The position numbers and the translations under genes were made by a program. Under the pieces are notes generated by a model that saw only the letters and a list, made by a program, of their open reading frames with translations, was not told the DNA's origin and did not search any database. From CAZHYV01 sp964537055 (GTDB lineage: Bacteria > Myxococcota_A > Polyangia > Palsa-1104 > JAEUJZ01), in contig CAZHYV010000003.1 of assembly GCA_964537055.1 (NCBI GenBank), positions 124,001-188,000 on the forward strand: a DNA stretch of 64,000 bases. The letters are read 5' to 3'. Each line of letters begins with the position of its first letter. The stretch's first letter is position 1. Shown one piece after another: positions 34,873-43,107 of this stretch.

Positions 34873-35586
34873 ATGGGAAAAATTCTTGAAGCATGGACAG
34901 TCTTTCCGCATGGTCCAATTGAAAAAATTAGCAATAATCTTTGGCGCGTTGAAGGTTCTTTACCGAACATGCCGATGAAACGTGTGATGACGGTGGCAAA
35001 ACGAAGCGATGGAGGGCTGGTCCTTCATAATGCCATTGCCCTGGAAGCGGGTCTGATGGCTGAGATGGATGCCTTGGGTCCCGTAAAATACATTTTGATT
35101 CCCAATGCATATCATCGTTTGGATGCGAAGATTTTTAAACAACGGTATCCACAAGCGAAGCTTCTGTGTCCAAAAGGCGCAAAGACCGGTGTTGAGAAGG
35201 TGGTCCGCGTAGATGGCACCTATGAAAATTATTCCTCTGACCCATGGGTATTAGTAGAAAAGTTGGAAGGTGTTGCGGAACGAGAAGGGTTTATCAGAGT
35301 AGAATCTGACGACGGAGTAACCCTTGTGTTCAACGACATCCTCTTCAATATGCCCCACCTTAAAGGGATAAGTGGTTTTATTCTAAAACATATTACAAAA
35401 TCTTCAGGGGGCTTTAAGACGACCCGGCTCGCTCGGTTGTTTATTATTCAACATAAGGCTGCCTTGCGATCCCATCTTATGCAGTTGGCAAACATACCTA
35501 ATTTACGTCGTATCATTGTTTCCCACCACGAGATGATTTCTCAAGGCGCTAAAGAAGCTCTAAAACAAGTAAGTACGACGTTATAA
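34873..35586 (+). CDS. DUF4336-like metallo-beta-lactamase-fold protein
   Basis: The 237 residues show the DUF4336 pattern: GPIEKISNNLWRVEG at the N-terminus, LIPNAYHRLDAKIFKQRYP, VTLVFNDILFN and RRIIVSHHEMISQGAKEAL at the end. DUF4336 proteins have a metallo-hydrolase fold. Only single histidines are left where the classic HxHxDH motif would be, so metal use is doubtful. No signal peptide. Function is unknown. The gene stands alone and is transcribed towards the DUF2690-like gene. Confidence 0.8.
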   Translation: MGKILEAWTVFPHGPIEKISNNLWRVEGSLPNMPMKRVMTVAKRSDGGLVLHNAIALEAGLMAEMDALGPVKYILIPNAYHRLDAKIFKQRYPQAKLLCPKGAKTGVEKVVRVDGTYENYSSDPWVLVEKLEGVAEREGFIRVESDDGVTLVFNDILFNMPHLKGISGFILKHITKSSGGFKTTRLARLFIIQHKAALRSHLMQLANIPNLRRIIVSHHEMISQGAKEALKQVSTTL

Positions 35587-35757
35587 GTACCTCTAGGTCA
35601 TCACTACCTTCAGAATTAAGGACGCTCCTGGCTTTTGGCTTGCTAGTCGTTTGCACTTGGACTCGCGAACAGCTTATCTTTCGGTAGCTTGTCCCTCGAG
35701 GTAGAAAAGAATTGACACCCTCTTTTGCATTCTTACTTTAACAGGAGGGAGGTCGCC

Positions 35758-36231
35758 ATGCATACCGATTCTAAGCAATTGTTTTTCTTAAGGTTTAAGG
35801 CATTCACTATTCTCCTGATGCTTGTTTTAATGCTTGTTTCGCTTTCTGCTGCAACAGCGCTTTGCAGGGGCGCTGACTGCGAGGGCCAAGACCCCAAGGA
35901 AACAGGCTGTATCCAAGATGCCATCGTGATAGAATCTGTTCCTCTGTCTGATATCGATAACGAACAAGAATTCGGGTCTATCTCTCTTTTATATTCCGCT
36001 TCTTGTCATGCAAAGTGGGCTTTGGCAACCACACCGTTCACATTCCCCAATATGGGAACAGCGCTCTTGCGAGGAGAGGCTTTTTTTAGTAGCGCCGGCC
36101 AGGGAACGGCGGAAAATAATTTTACCATTTGGACTCCAATGACCGATGCGAAGAATCAAGTTGCAGCATGTGGTACGGGCAGTGCCGAAGCCCCTTTTCC
36201 TATCGGATTAGGCTGTACGAGCCACCCTTAA
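35758..36231 (+). CDS. Secreted DUF2690-like protein, copy 1
   Basis: From the ATG at 35758 the 157 residues begin with a signal peptide (hydrophobic core TILLMLVLMLVSLSAATAL). The mature part has the DUF2690 pattern: GADCEGQDPKETGCIQDA, then YSASCHAKWA and a final cysteine near the C-terminus (GLGCTSHP). AGGAGG lies nine bases before the ATG. A paralogue of the same layout lies at 57957-58448 and ends GCTSAH. DUF2690 is found mostly in actinobacteria and some myxobacteria, is secreted and has no known function. The in-frame upstream ATG would spoil the signal peptide. Confidence 0.8.
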   Translation: MHTDSKQLFFLRFKAFTILLMLVLMLVSLSAATALCRGADCEGQDPKETGCIQDAIVIESVPLSDIDNEQEFGSISLLYSASCHAKWALATTPFTFPNMGTALLRGEAFFSSAGQGTAENNFTIWTPMTDAKNQVAACGTGSAEAPFPIGLGCTSHP

Positions 36232-36251
36232 AGGCTTAGAAAGGGTCTTAG

Positions 36252-37166
36252 ATGCTGTATGATTGTGCCATCATCGGAGGAGGGCCTGCGGGTCTTGCCG
36301 CAGCAACCTACTTAGGACGATTCCGTCGCCGGATTCTTGTGATAGAAGATGGCCAATCAAGAGCCTCTTACATCCCAAATACATTAAACACTCCTGGGTA
36401 TGTAAACGGGGTATCAGGGATTGAGTTACTGAAAGAGCTGAAACTTCAGTCAGATCGTTATATTGCTAAACATACGTATCAAAAAGTTCATCAGATTCGT
36501 CCAGAAAATGAGGGATTCTGTCTAACAAGTGTATCGGGAGACCGGTTCTGGGCTCGTAAGGTTCTGCTTGCGACCGGAGTGAAGGATCACCTTCCTTCTT
36601 GTCTTATGCAGCCTAAGAGAGCCATCCAGAGTGGAAAAGTCAAATTATGCCCGGTTTGTGATGCTTACGAGCTAACAGGACAACCAATTTTTATCGTAGG
36701 GTATAGCGACAAAGCAGCAAGAGAAGCTCTCTTTTTAAGAAATTACTCAAACCGGCTCACCCTTTTTTTAGAAGAGCCTCTCACAAAAAAGATGTCGAAA
36801 TCCTTGCAGCGAAGTTTGAAGGATGCCGAAATCAGATGGATAAAACAACCTGTTTCCCGGATTGAAGCGATGAGCCAGGGTGTGATTGTAACTACGAACG
36901 ATTTTACTTATTATGGAACGGCTCTGTATGTCGCGTTGGGTGTTACGATTTCCTCCTCGTTAGCAACTTGCCTTGGAGCAAGGACGAGTAAGGAGGGATA
37001 TTTACTAACGAATCGTCATCAAGAAACCAACATAAAAGGGCTTTATGCAGCCGGAGATGTTGTCCAATCTCTATCTCAGATCGCAGTGGCATTTGGTCAG
37101 GCTGCCTTAGCAGCCAGTGCGATTCATCAATCATTAAAGAGAAGATATTATCCCACGATTTCTTAA
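36252..37166 (+). CDS. Thioredoxin reductase-like FAD/NAD(P)-dependent oxidoreductase
   Basis: A 304-residue flavoprotein: FAD-binding GGGPAGLAAATY (about 9-20), redox-active CPVC (133-136, in KLCPVCDAYE), and GLYAAGDVVQS near 274. This is the low-molecular-weight thioredoxin reductase layout. The second nucleotide loop reads IVGYSDKAAREAL where VVGGGDSAVEEA is usual, so NAD(P)H binding may be altered. No thioredoxin gene is adjacent. The ATG is 20 bases after the DUF2690 gene and may share its transcript, which is curious for a cytosolic enzyme next to a secreted cysteine-rich protein. Confidence 0.9.
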   Translation: MLYDCAIIGGGPAGLAAATYLGRFRRRILVIEDGQSRASYIPNTLNTPGYVNGVSGIELLKELKLQSDRYIAKHTYQKVHQIRPENEGFCLTSVSGDRFWARKVLLATGVKDHLPSCLMQPKRAIQSGKVKLCPVCDAYELTGQPIFIVGYSDKAAREALFLRNYSNRLTLFLEEPLTKKMSKSLQRSLKDAEIRWIKQPVSRIEAMSQGVIVTTNDFTYYGTALYVALGVTISSSLATCLGARTSKEGYLLTNRHQETNIKGLYAAGDVVQSLSQIAVAFGQAALAASAIHQSLKRRYYPTIS

Positions 37167-37296
37167 AGATACTTGTAAAAATAGAAGATAAACAAAAATA
37201 TGCTTACAATCGGTGATCTTCTTGAATTCCAAAGAATTGTGCTTATCTTTGCTTTTCTGTTAGGCCAACGTAGATCTACCCAGCGAGAGGACCTCT

Positions 37297-38178
37297 ATGA
37301 ATACCCCAAGCCTTCGAAGATTGACACTAGGAACGTTTTTCAAAGAGCTGTGGCAACGATTCTTAAAGGACGATGTTCCTGGAGATGCTGCCAAGCTTTC
37401 GTACTATCTTTTGTTCTCTCTATTCCCCTTGCTTGTCTTTCTCGTATCGCTAGTTCCAATCGTAGCTGGCTACCTACCGATTAGAGATGCGCTGACGGGA
37501 ATTTTTGATAATCTGGCACAAATCATGCCGAAAGAGGCATTTCGCCCGATTTATGACCAATTTGTTGATCTTATTGAGAAAAGGCATCCCAAACTACTAA
37601 GTTTTGGGTTCTTGGTAGCTTTATGGAGTGCTTCAAGAGCGACCGCTGCGTTTCATGACTTTTTAAACAAAGCCCATCGAGTGAAAGAGCAACGTTCTTA
37701 CATTAAAGTACAGCTCATTTCTATTGGACTCACCGTAGCGTTGGCCATCTTGGTTGTGATTGCTTTTTCAGCGATGGTGCTAGGGGGAAAATTAGGCACT
37801 TGGATTTCTTACCGTTTTGGCGTACCTAAGGCCATCTTTTCTTGGATTAGGTGGCCGGTTAGTACGTTGGTCATGTTCTTGGCAGTAACGTTTTCTTATT
37901 ATGTTTTACCAGATTTGCATCCCCGTCTCCGCTTTGTAAACTTGGGGGCTTTGGTAAGCACAGGCCTCTGGCTCCTGTTTTCATGGATTTTTACAAAATA
38001 TGTAGAAAACTTCGGGGATTATAATGCTACGTACGGATCGATCGGAGGGGTCATTGCCCTCATGACCTGGCTTTATCTATCAGGCGTTATCTTTTTTTTG
38101 GGTGGGGAAATCAACGCCATCCTTCAGCAGTATGCTTCTCACCATGCCTCTAGGGAGGCCATAAAAGAATCCTCCTAA
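37297..38178 (+). CDS. YihY/virulence factor BrkB family membrane protein
   Basis: The 293 residues hold six membrane helices and the family motifs DVPGDAAKLSYYLLFSLFPL (about 24-43), WSASRATAAFHDFLNKAHRV and GSIGGVIALMTWLYLSG. Despite the old ribonuclease BN label for relatives, members are integral membrane proteins of unclear role, and BrkB was tied to serum resistance. The ATG at 37297 is preceded by GAGAGGACC. It converges with the sigma-factor gene 30 bases on. Confidence 0.9.
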   Translation: MNTPSLRRLTLGTFFKELWQRFLKDDVPGDAAKLSYYLLFSLFPLLVFLVSLVPIVAGYLPIRDALTGIFDNLAQIMPKEAFRPIYDQFVDLIEKRHPKLLSFGFLVALWSASRATAAFHDFLNKAHRVKEQRSYIKVQLISIGLTVALAILVVIAFSAMVLGGKLGTWISYRFGVPKAIFSWIRWPVSTLVMFLAVTFSYYVLPDLHPRLRFVNLGALVSTGLWLLFSWIFTKYVENFGDYNATYGSIGGVIALMTWLYLSGVIFFLGGEINAILQQYASHHASREAIKESS

Positions 38179-38207
38179 GACGGAAGGTACCCTCTATCAA
38201 AATCCCT

Positions 38208-39536
38208 CTATAATAACTCTTTCCGAACCAATGCTTTGCGAATTTTTCCAAGGGCTTGTTCTTGGATTTGACGGATGCGCTCTCGAGAGAGACGATACTT
38301 TTTCCCTACCTCCTTTAATGTTCTCTCCTCATCATTGGCGGAGTCCAGCCCAAAGCGTTGTTTTAAGACATCCACCTCCATGGGTGACAATTCCTGAAAC
38401 AACGCATTAATCTCTTGGAGGACTGTCTTGTCAATAAGCTGACCCATCGGTTGTGTTTCAGGGGCGTCTGACTCCATTATATCAACAAAGGGGCGACTAT
38501 CCTCGTCGGAGATCGTTTGATCAATTGAAAAGGAATGCTCTAATAAATATCCATTCATTCGTTCGATCCGATCTAGGGATACCTGGGCTGCTTCACTCAG
38601 CTCTTCATTCGTAGGCTGACGGCCTAGTTTATTCGTTAATTCTCGTCTCTGTTTGAGAAGGCGATAATAGGTATCAATCATATGGACAGGAACCCGGACC
38701 GCTCTGCCTTTGTCTGCAAGCGCTCGCGAAATGGCATGGCGGATCCACCACGATGCATAGGTCGAAAACCGATATCCACGAAGGTAGTCAAAGCGTTCAA
38801 CTGCCTTGATGAGACCAATGTTTCCTTCCTGAATCAGATCAGAGAGAGACATGCGTCCCTGGTAAAACCGACGAGCAAGCGAAACAACAAGTCTCAGGTT
38901 GGCCTGGATAAACGTACTCTTTGCATGCTCTGCCGCTCGGTTGCATTTTTCAAAAGCAGATACCTCTTCACGCCAGAGCTCTATTTCACGTTGGGCTTCC
39001 GCTTTCCAGACCTTGAATGCAGAAAGACATTCCTGGATCAAAATCCGATCCGCATCCAGGACATACATTTTCTCAGCGAGAGCCTGAACAACTTTTTTTA
39101 CCTTTTGGACTGCGGGAAGATGACCTAAAAATGGTTTTTGCCCCGCCTGCTCTACTAAATGCTCCCATTTGGACAATAAAGCCAAACGAGGAGATAGGTG
39201 CTTTTTCAAAAGCAGCCTAAGCTTTGGGATGAGAGGAGGGAGGGATAATAATAATGCCCAACGCTCTTTTTCACGCTCGGACAGTTCTTTTGCCATCGCA
39301 AGTTCTTGTTCTGCAGTCAGGGTGGAGAGGTGCCCCATCTCTTTGAAGTATGTTGATAAAAAGTGGACGCTGGGTTCTCCGCTGACACCCAAAGAAGCTT
39401 TGTTCTCTTGTTTTTCTTTAGGCTCAGAAGCATCAGATAATAGTTTTTTCTTCTTTGGTAAAAGCTGTTCGTGAGAAAGCTTGGATTTTTGTATTGGCAA
39501 AACAGGGGTAGTTTTTGTAAGGAGAGCCTTTTGCAT
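38208..39536 (-). CDS. Sigma-70 family factor (group 2, RpoD/RpoS-like)
   Basis: The 442 residues hold region 1.2 (STYFKEMGHLSTLTAEQELA), region 2 (SLSDLIQEGNIGLIKAVERF, TYASWWIRHAISRALADKGR), region 3 (HMIDTYYRLLKQRREL) and region 4 with the HTH TLKEVGKKYRLSRERIRQIQ. Region 1.1 of a primary RpoD is missing; the N-terminus is only about 55 low-complexity residues. An insert of about 110 residues lies between regions 1.2 and 2. The pattern fits a non-essential group 2 factor, as RpoS or myxobacterial SigD. GAGGG lies four bases before the ATG. A 17-base tandem repeat lies 44-77 bases upstream. Confidence 0.9.
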   Translation of the reverse strand: MQKALLTKTTPVLPIQKSKLSHEQLLPKKKKLLSDASEPKEKQENKASLGVSGEPSVHFLSTYFKEMGHLSTLTAEQELAMAKELSEREKERWALLLSLPPLIPKLRLLLKKHLSPRLALLSKWEHLVEQAGQKPFLGHLPAVQKVKKVVQALAEKMYVLDADRILIQECLSAFKVWKAEAQREIELWREEVSAFEKCNRAAEHAKSTFIQANLRLVVSLARRFYQGRMSLSDLIQEGNIGLIKAVERFDYLRGYRFSTYASWWIRHAISRALADKGRAVRVPVHMIDTYYRLLKQRRELTNKLGRQPTNEELSEAAQVSLDRIERMNGYLLEHSFSIDQTISDEDSRPFVDIMESDAPETQPMGQLIDKTVLQEINALFQELSPMEVDVLKQRFGLDSANDEERTLKEVGKKYRLSRERIRQIQEQALGKIRKALVRKELL

Positions 39537-39911
39537 GGTACCCTCACTTTCTTGAGAACCTCCTAGCTCTTTTGAAAAAGGGTGTTACACTTCGTAGGGT
39601 GTTACACTTCGTAGGAGACAGAGGGGTTCTCACTTCTTAGGATGTCACCTCACTTTAAGTTACAGCAGAACAAGCGCAAGATTTGTCCTTCACCTATGAC
39701 TTAGGTAGCTAAAGGGCTGATGATGTCTATACGGGTAGGTGGAAGTAGGTGGAAGCAGGAGATCATACATGCGGACGAGAAGCCGGCAAAAAATCTAGTT
39801 TCGACTGCTGTTGGTAGGGCTGTTTGCTAAGCATCATATTTTCTTGATTAATTATATTTCCTTGATTATATGGTGAACATACTTAGCTTAAGTCTTTCCA
39901 AGGAGGATGAG
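39537..39911. other. Intergenic region between the sigma gene and a lipoprotein
   Basis: It holds the tandem repeat at 39580-39613 and a possible promoter for the lipoprotein gene at 39844-39872 (TTGATT, 17 bases, TATATG). A short GGTGGAAG direct repeat occurs near 39739-39756. I see no gene in it. Confidence 0.5.
39580..39613. repeat. Two exact tandem copies of a 17-base unit upstream of the sigma gene
   Basis: GGGTGTTACACTTCGTA occurs twice without a gap, 44 bases before the sigma ATG. It could be an operator pair or a slippage product. Confidence 0.9.
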
Positions 39912-40247
39912 ATGAGATTACTAAAAACATGGCATTCACTGGTTCTGCTGGGGTTGGGTCTTATGATGGGGGCATGTAATCAAGCGCCAGTATATTGTGC
40001 TTCAGCATATGAGCCTAAATTTGTATTGTCTTGTGCCACAAGCCAAGGAGATCACTTAGGGAGTCTCAGTTGCGACAAATTTTCTGACAAATGTGAGGCC
40101 CCACGTTCGTATTGGGGGAACGATATCATCTGTACAGGAGAGGAATTTGTCAGTGAATCGTTCTGGCGGCCAGAGGACAAACCTACAAAGATAGAAGTAA
40201 AACAAGATGGTTGTGATTATCATTCAAAAGTAGAATGGAAACGCTAA
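39912..40247 (+). CDS. Small predicted lipoprotein
   Basis: From the ATG at 39912 (111 residues), with AAGGAGG six bases before it. The signal ends LGLMMGACNQAP, an acceptable lipobox (Met-Gly-Ala-Cys). The mature part has six cysteines (including VYCAS, LSCAT, LSCDK, DKCEA, IICTG and DGCDY), probably disulfide-bonded. I recognise no family. A promoter-like TTGATT-17-TATATG lies at 39844-39872. It is upstream of the tandem membrane-hairpin genes by 231 bases, in which I see no feature. Confidence 0.72.
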   Translation: MRLLKTWHSLVLLGLGLMMGACNQAPVYCASAYEPKFVLSCATSQGDHLGSLSCDKFSDKCEAPRSYWGNDIICTGEEFVSESFWRPEDKPTKIEVKQDGCDYHSKVEWKR

Positions 40248-40478
40248 AAGATTGGCTTCTACCCCCAGGATGTTGCAAAGGTAGCGGACATCAGTCTTCA
40301 TTTATCTACAAGCCCGTAAGAAAGACTATCTATATTTGAAAGGATAACTTCCTTATATATCTCGGATTCTTATGAATCCCTGCGTATACGCAAAGGATGG
40401 TTGAATAGGTCAAGGATGAGAATAGATCTTTTTTAATTCCTCCGTTTTCGGTATCCTTACTATTTCTTAGGGTACCTT

Positions 40479-41333
40479 ATGAAAACAAGCCAACACAACC
40501 TTCTAAAAAACCTGTTTCTTTCCGGAATTCTTGTATTTATGTATCAAGGGCTGGAATTCAAAAATTATGCCGAAAGCGTAATCGACCCTGCACAGAAAGC
40601 CTCTGACAATCAACCCGTGCTAGCAGCTTGTCATGATTCTGTCTCTCTTCAAATCCAGAAGATTACCCCTTATGAACAGGAAAAGGAGCGCATTTTCTCG
40701 TTATTTCAGAAAAATATTGCTCTTGCAGAGCCAAAGACCCTCCTTGTAGGAGCCGAAGAGAACTATCAGGAATTTGGTAAGACAGGGTGTGACAGCTACC
40801 TTTTTGAAAGCCTAGCGCTTTACCAGGCCTACTATAATATTTGGAGGAAATCTCCTATTGGCACACTTCCCATTAGCTACTCAACAAATCGGGAATATAA
40901 AAAGTGGGTGGCCCGTGCAGTCCAGCTTCCTAAAAGGACAGGAAACGAAGTACCTCCCGCTTATGGCTGGTCTCCTCAGCTCTTTCATGAAATGGAAGAA
41001 TTTAAGTATGAACTTGTCCGAGAGCAGGTACGCGTGGAAAATCTTCTTACCAAAAGAGATCGGCTTCTCTACCCGAGTATTGTAGGCCTTACTATCGGAG
41101 TGGGGCTGACCGTTTTAGGAGGCCTCATGCAGCACTTTGATGGAGCCCCAACAGGAAGCCATGATTGTACTTACGGTGGTATTAGCCAACCTTGTCTTTA
41201 TAACTTTCACCCACCCCTACCAGCTTTCGTGATTGGACTGGGTTTGGCATTTACGATTGGTGGGGCTACAGGCATTGGAATCTCGGCATACCAGGCAAAT
41301 CATGCCTCTTCGCCTGCGGTACAAACCCCCTAA
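40479..41333 (+). CDS. Secreted protein with C-terminal membrane hairpin, family member A
   Basis: The 284 residues start with a short hydrophobic segment that could be a signal peptide (about 9-24). A mainly helical domain (about 50-195) holds KTGCDSYLFESLALYQAYY and then a hairpin: membrane helix 1 (about 199-219), a loop with DGAPTG and cysteines at C230 and C239, then helix 2 (about 249-269) ending TIGGATGIG. The next gene is a tandem paralogue (KTGCDSYLFESLALYQ versus QTGCESYLFEGVSLYQ). The genes at 50848 and 54598 share only the hairpin. I know no described family. No Shine-Dalgarno sequence precedes the ATG. Confidence 0.75.
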   Translation: MKTSQHNLLKNLFLSGILVFMYQGLEFKNYAESVIDPAQKASDNQPVLAACHDSVSLQIQKITPYEQEKERIFSLFQKNIALAEPKTLLVGAEENYQEFGKTGCDSYLFESLALYQAYYNIWRKSPIGTLPISYSTNREYKKWVARAVQLPKRTGNEVPPAYGWSPQLFHEMEEFKYELVREQVRVENLLTKRDRLLYPSIVGLTIGVGLTVLGGLMQHFDGAPTGSHDCTYGGISQPCLYNFHPPLPAFVIGLGLAFTIGGATGIGISAYQANHASSPAVQTP

Positions 41334-41456
41334 GTAATAAGTTTTATCTGAAAAAGGCTTCTGAACTTCTCTAGATAAGGTAAAACAAGCACTTTTTTGT
41401 TCCTCTTATCCTTTTCTATGATAGATTCTACCCTTACTTACCTGTAAGGAATAATG

Positions 41457-42341
41457 ATGCTAACACAAGTGTATTTCTGCAAAAAAAGAGATGGTCTTGT
41501 ATCTAATCTTCGTCTTTCTCTTAACCTCCTTATCGTTCTAGGATTTTTGAAAATTCCAGCGTATGCAGAAAGTACAGGAGAAAAACCTGCAAGCTCCGCT
41601 TCTCCCCCTAGTACTGCAGTAGGCTCTTGCGGAGCTCAAGCTTCAGATCAAATCGAGAATATTAAGGCTTACGAAAAAGACAAAGAGGCCTCTTTAGCAA
41701 AGTTTCGTCAAGAAGCCCATAAAGAGGAGCCTGCACGCCTTTTAGATATCGCAGAACAAAGCATCCAAGACTATCACCAAACAGGCTGTGAAAGCTACCT
41801 CTTCGAAGGGGTCTCTCTTTACCAAAGCTATTATAGCCACTGGAGAAAATCTTCCCAAGGGAAGGTTCCTATTGGATACTCGATCCGAAATGAATATCGA
41901 ACCTGGGGAGAGCGAGCTGAGCAATTGCTCAAAGCAAAAGGGCAGGAGATACCTACGTTCTACAAACGCCCCCCTGAGTTTTTTAATAGCATCCAATCTT
42001 TAAAAGAAGAACTCTCCCGTGAACAACTCCACGTAGAAGGACTCCTACATAGGAGAGACCGTATCCTCATCCCCAGCATCGCTGGATTAGCGGTAGGAGT
42101 TACCCTAACTTTGTTAGGGAGCGTATTTCAAGGGTTGGATGGAAAACCCACCGGAATTTCCAACTGCAATCCTAATCCTGTAGGTACGTTTTGTGTATAC
42201 GATTTCCATAAACCTGCACCGGCTGTCATGATTGGGTTCGGCCTGGCTCTTACAATTGGTGGGGCTACTGGCATTGTGCTGTCGATGGATCAGGCCAAGC
42301 AAGAATTAACCCCAGCCAGCGCAAATCCTTCGTCGAAATAG
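41457..42341 (+). CDS. Secreted protein with C-terminal membrane hairpin, family member B
   Basis: Tandem paralogue of the previous gene, 294 residues. The signal is better: it ends IPAYAES with likely cleavage after AYA. The helical domain holds QTGCESYLFEGVSLYQSYY, and the hairpin has helix 1 (about 206-226), DGKPTG, cysteines near 237 and 246, helix 2 (about 256-276) and TIGGATGIV. I start at the ATG at 41457, six bases after TAAGGA; the ATG at 41454 is too close to it. Function unknown. The pair A/B look like a gene duplication that has diverged. Confidence 0.76.
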   Translation: MLTQVYFCKKRDGLVSNLRLSLNLLIVLGFLKIPAYAESTGEKPASSASPPSTAVGSCGAQASDQIENIKAYEKDKEASLAKFRQEAHKEEPARLLDIAEQSIQDYHQTGCESYLFEGVSLYQSYYSHWRKSSQGKVPIGYSIRNEYRTWGERAEQLLKAKGQEIPTFYKRPPEFFNSIQSLKEELSREQLHVEGLLHRRDRILIPSIAGLAVGVTLTLLGSVFQGLDGKPTGISNCNPNPVGTFCVYDFHKPAPAVMIGFGLALTIGGATGIVLSMDQAKQELTPASANPSSK

Positions 42342-42351
42342 ATTTTATTTT

Positions 42352-43071
42352 CTAAAATCGGTACTGGATTCCTGTAGAAAAGGTAAGGACAGGGATGTAA
42401 AATGCTGTGGCAGGAAGAATATAGTGGAGTTCTGGACGTAGATAGCATCCCCATGTCTTTTGATAAAAGTTGATAAAAGCTCCTATCCCTAAAGAGATAT
42501 GAAATACGTTTTCTGCAACACTTAAGGGTACATAGAAATAGGAATATCCTGCATTCAGTTGGGCCAATAGCCCAACTCGTTGTGAAGATTCCAAAAAGTA
42601 GATAGATTCAATTCCAACTTGAATATCAAACGCAGGCCCCAGAAAGCGACCTCCGCTTCCCAATTTGGCATGGAGCGAGATTTGGTTACAGCTTCCAGAC
42701 TGCACACATGTATCGCGGACATAGAATGAGGGGCCAAGCATCGTTGAAAAAAACGGATATACGCTTGTATTCGGCGTTTGTTCTCCGGGTCGGCTTGGTG
42801 TTAGATCGATGATGTCTCTGTCGATTAAAAGTGCGATCCCTGGTTGCAGCTCAAATCTTAGTGCCCAACGAGACAAAGGTTTCTCTTTCGGTTCCTCTTT
42901 AGGACGTAAAGTAGCGGATTGTAAAGGAGTAGGGCCTAAGGTAGTATTTTGGTCGGACAGGTTTTTGGGTATTTCCGCATTTGGTTCTGCAAAGCTAAGA
43001 GATCTCCTACAAACCCAAAGTCCTAAGGTAAAAATACAAAATCGTAAAAACCTAAACGATCGATGCAGCAT
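42352..43071 (-). CDS. Predicted outer-membrane beta-barrel protein
   Basis: From the ATG at 43071 the 239 residues begin with a signal (FTLGLWVCRRSLSFAEP). After a Pro-rich linker comes a beta-rich region of alternating polar and hydrophobic strands (WALRFELQPGIALLI, AFDIQVGIESIYFL, GLLAQLNAGYSYFYV, ISLGIGAFINFY) and the chain ends in GIQYRF, a C-terminal Phe as required by the BAM complex for barrel assembly. Eight or so strands fit an OmpA/OmpW-size barrel. No family recognised. It overlaps nothing but its start lies 37 bases from the divergent aminotransferase ATG. Confidence 0.75.
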   Translation of the reverse strand: MLHRSFRFLRFCIFTLGLWVCRRSLSFAEPNAEIPKNLSDQNTTLGPTPLQSATLRPKEEPKEKPLSRWALRFELQPGIALLIDRDIIDLTPSRPGEQTPNTSVYPFFSTMLGPSFYVRDTCVQSGSCNQISLHAKLGSGGRFLGPAFDIQVGIESIYFLESSQRVGLLAQLNAGYSYFYVPLSVAENVFHISLGIGAFINFYQKTWGCYLRPELHYILPATAFYIPVLTFSTGIQYRF

Positions 43072-43107
43072 GGCTCTATTGTAACACCATCCCATACAAC
43101 TTCTCAC

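Noticed and set aside
35712..35739. TTGACA-16-TACTTT ahead of the DUF2690-like copy 1
   Set aside because: A start of transcription near 35747 would fall on the Shine-Dalgarno sequence itself, and the -10 is weak. It equals the hexamers ahead of fmdB but I treat this as chance.
39739..39756. Short GGTGGAAG direct repeat
   Set aside because: Too short to be distinguished from chance in this region.
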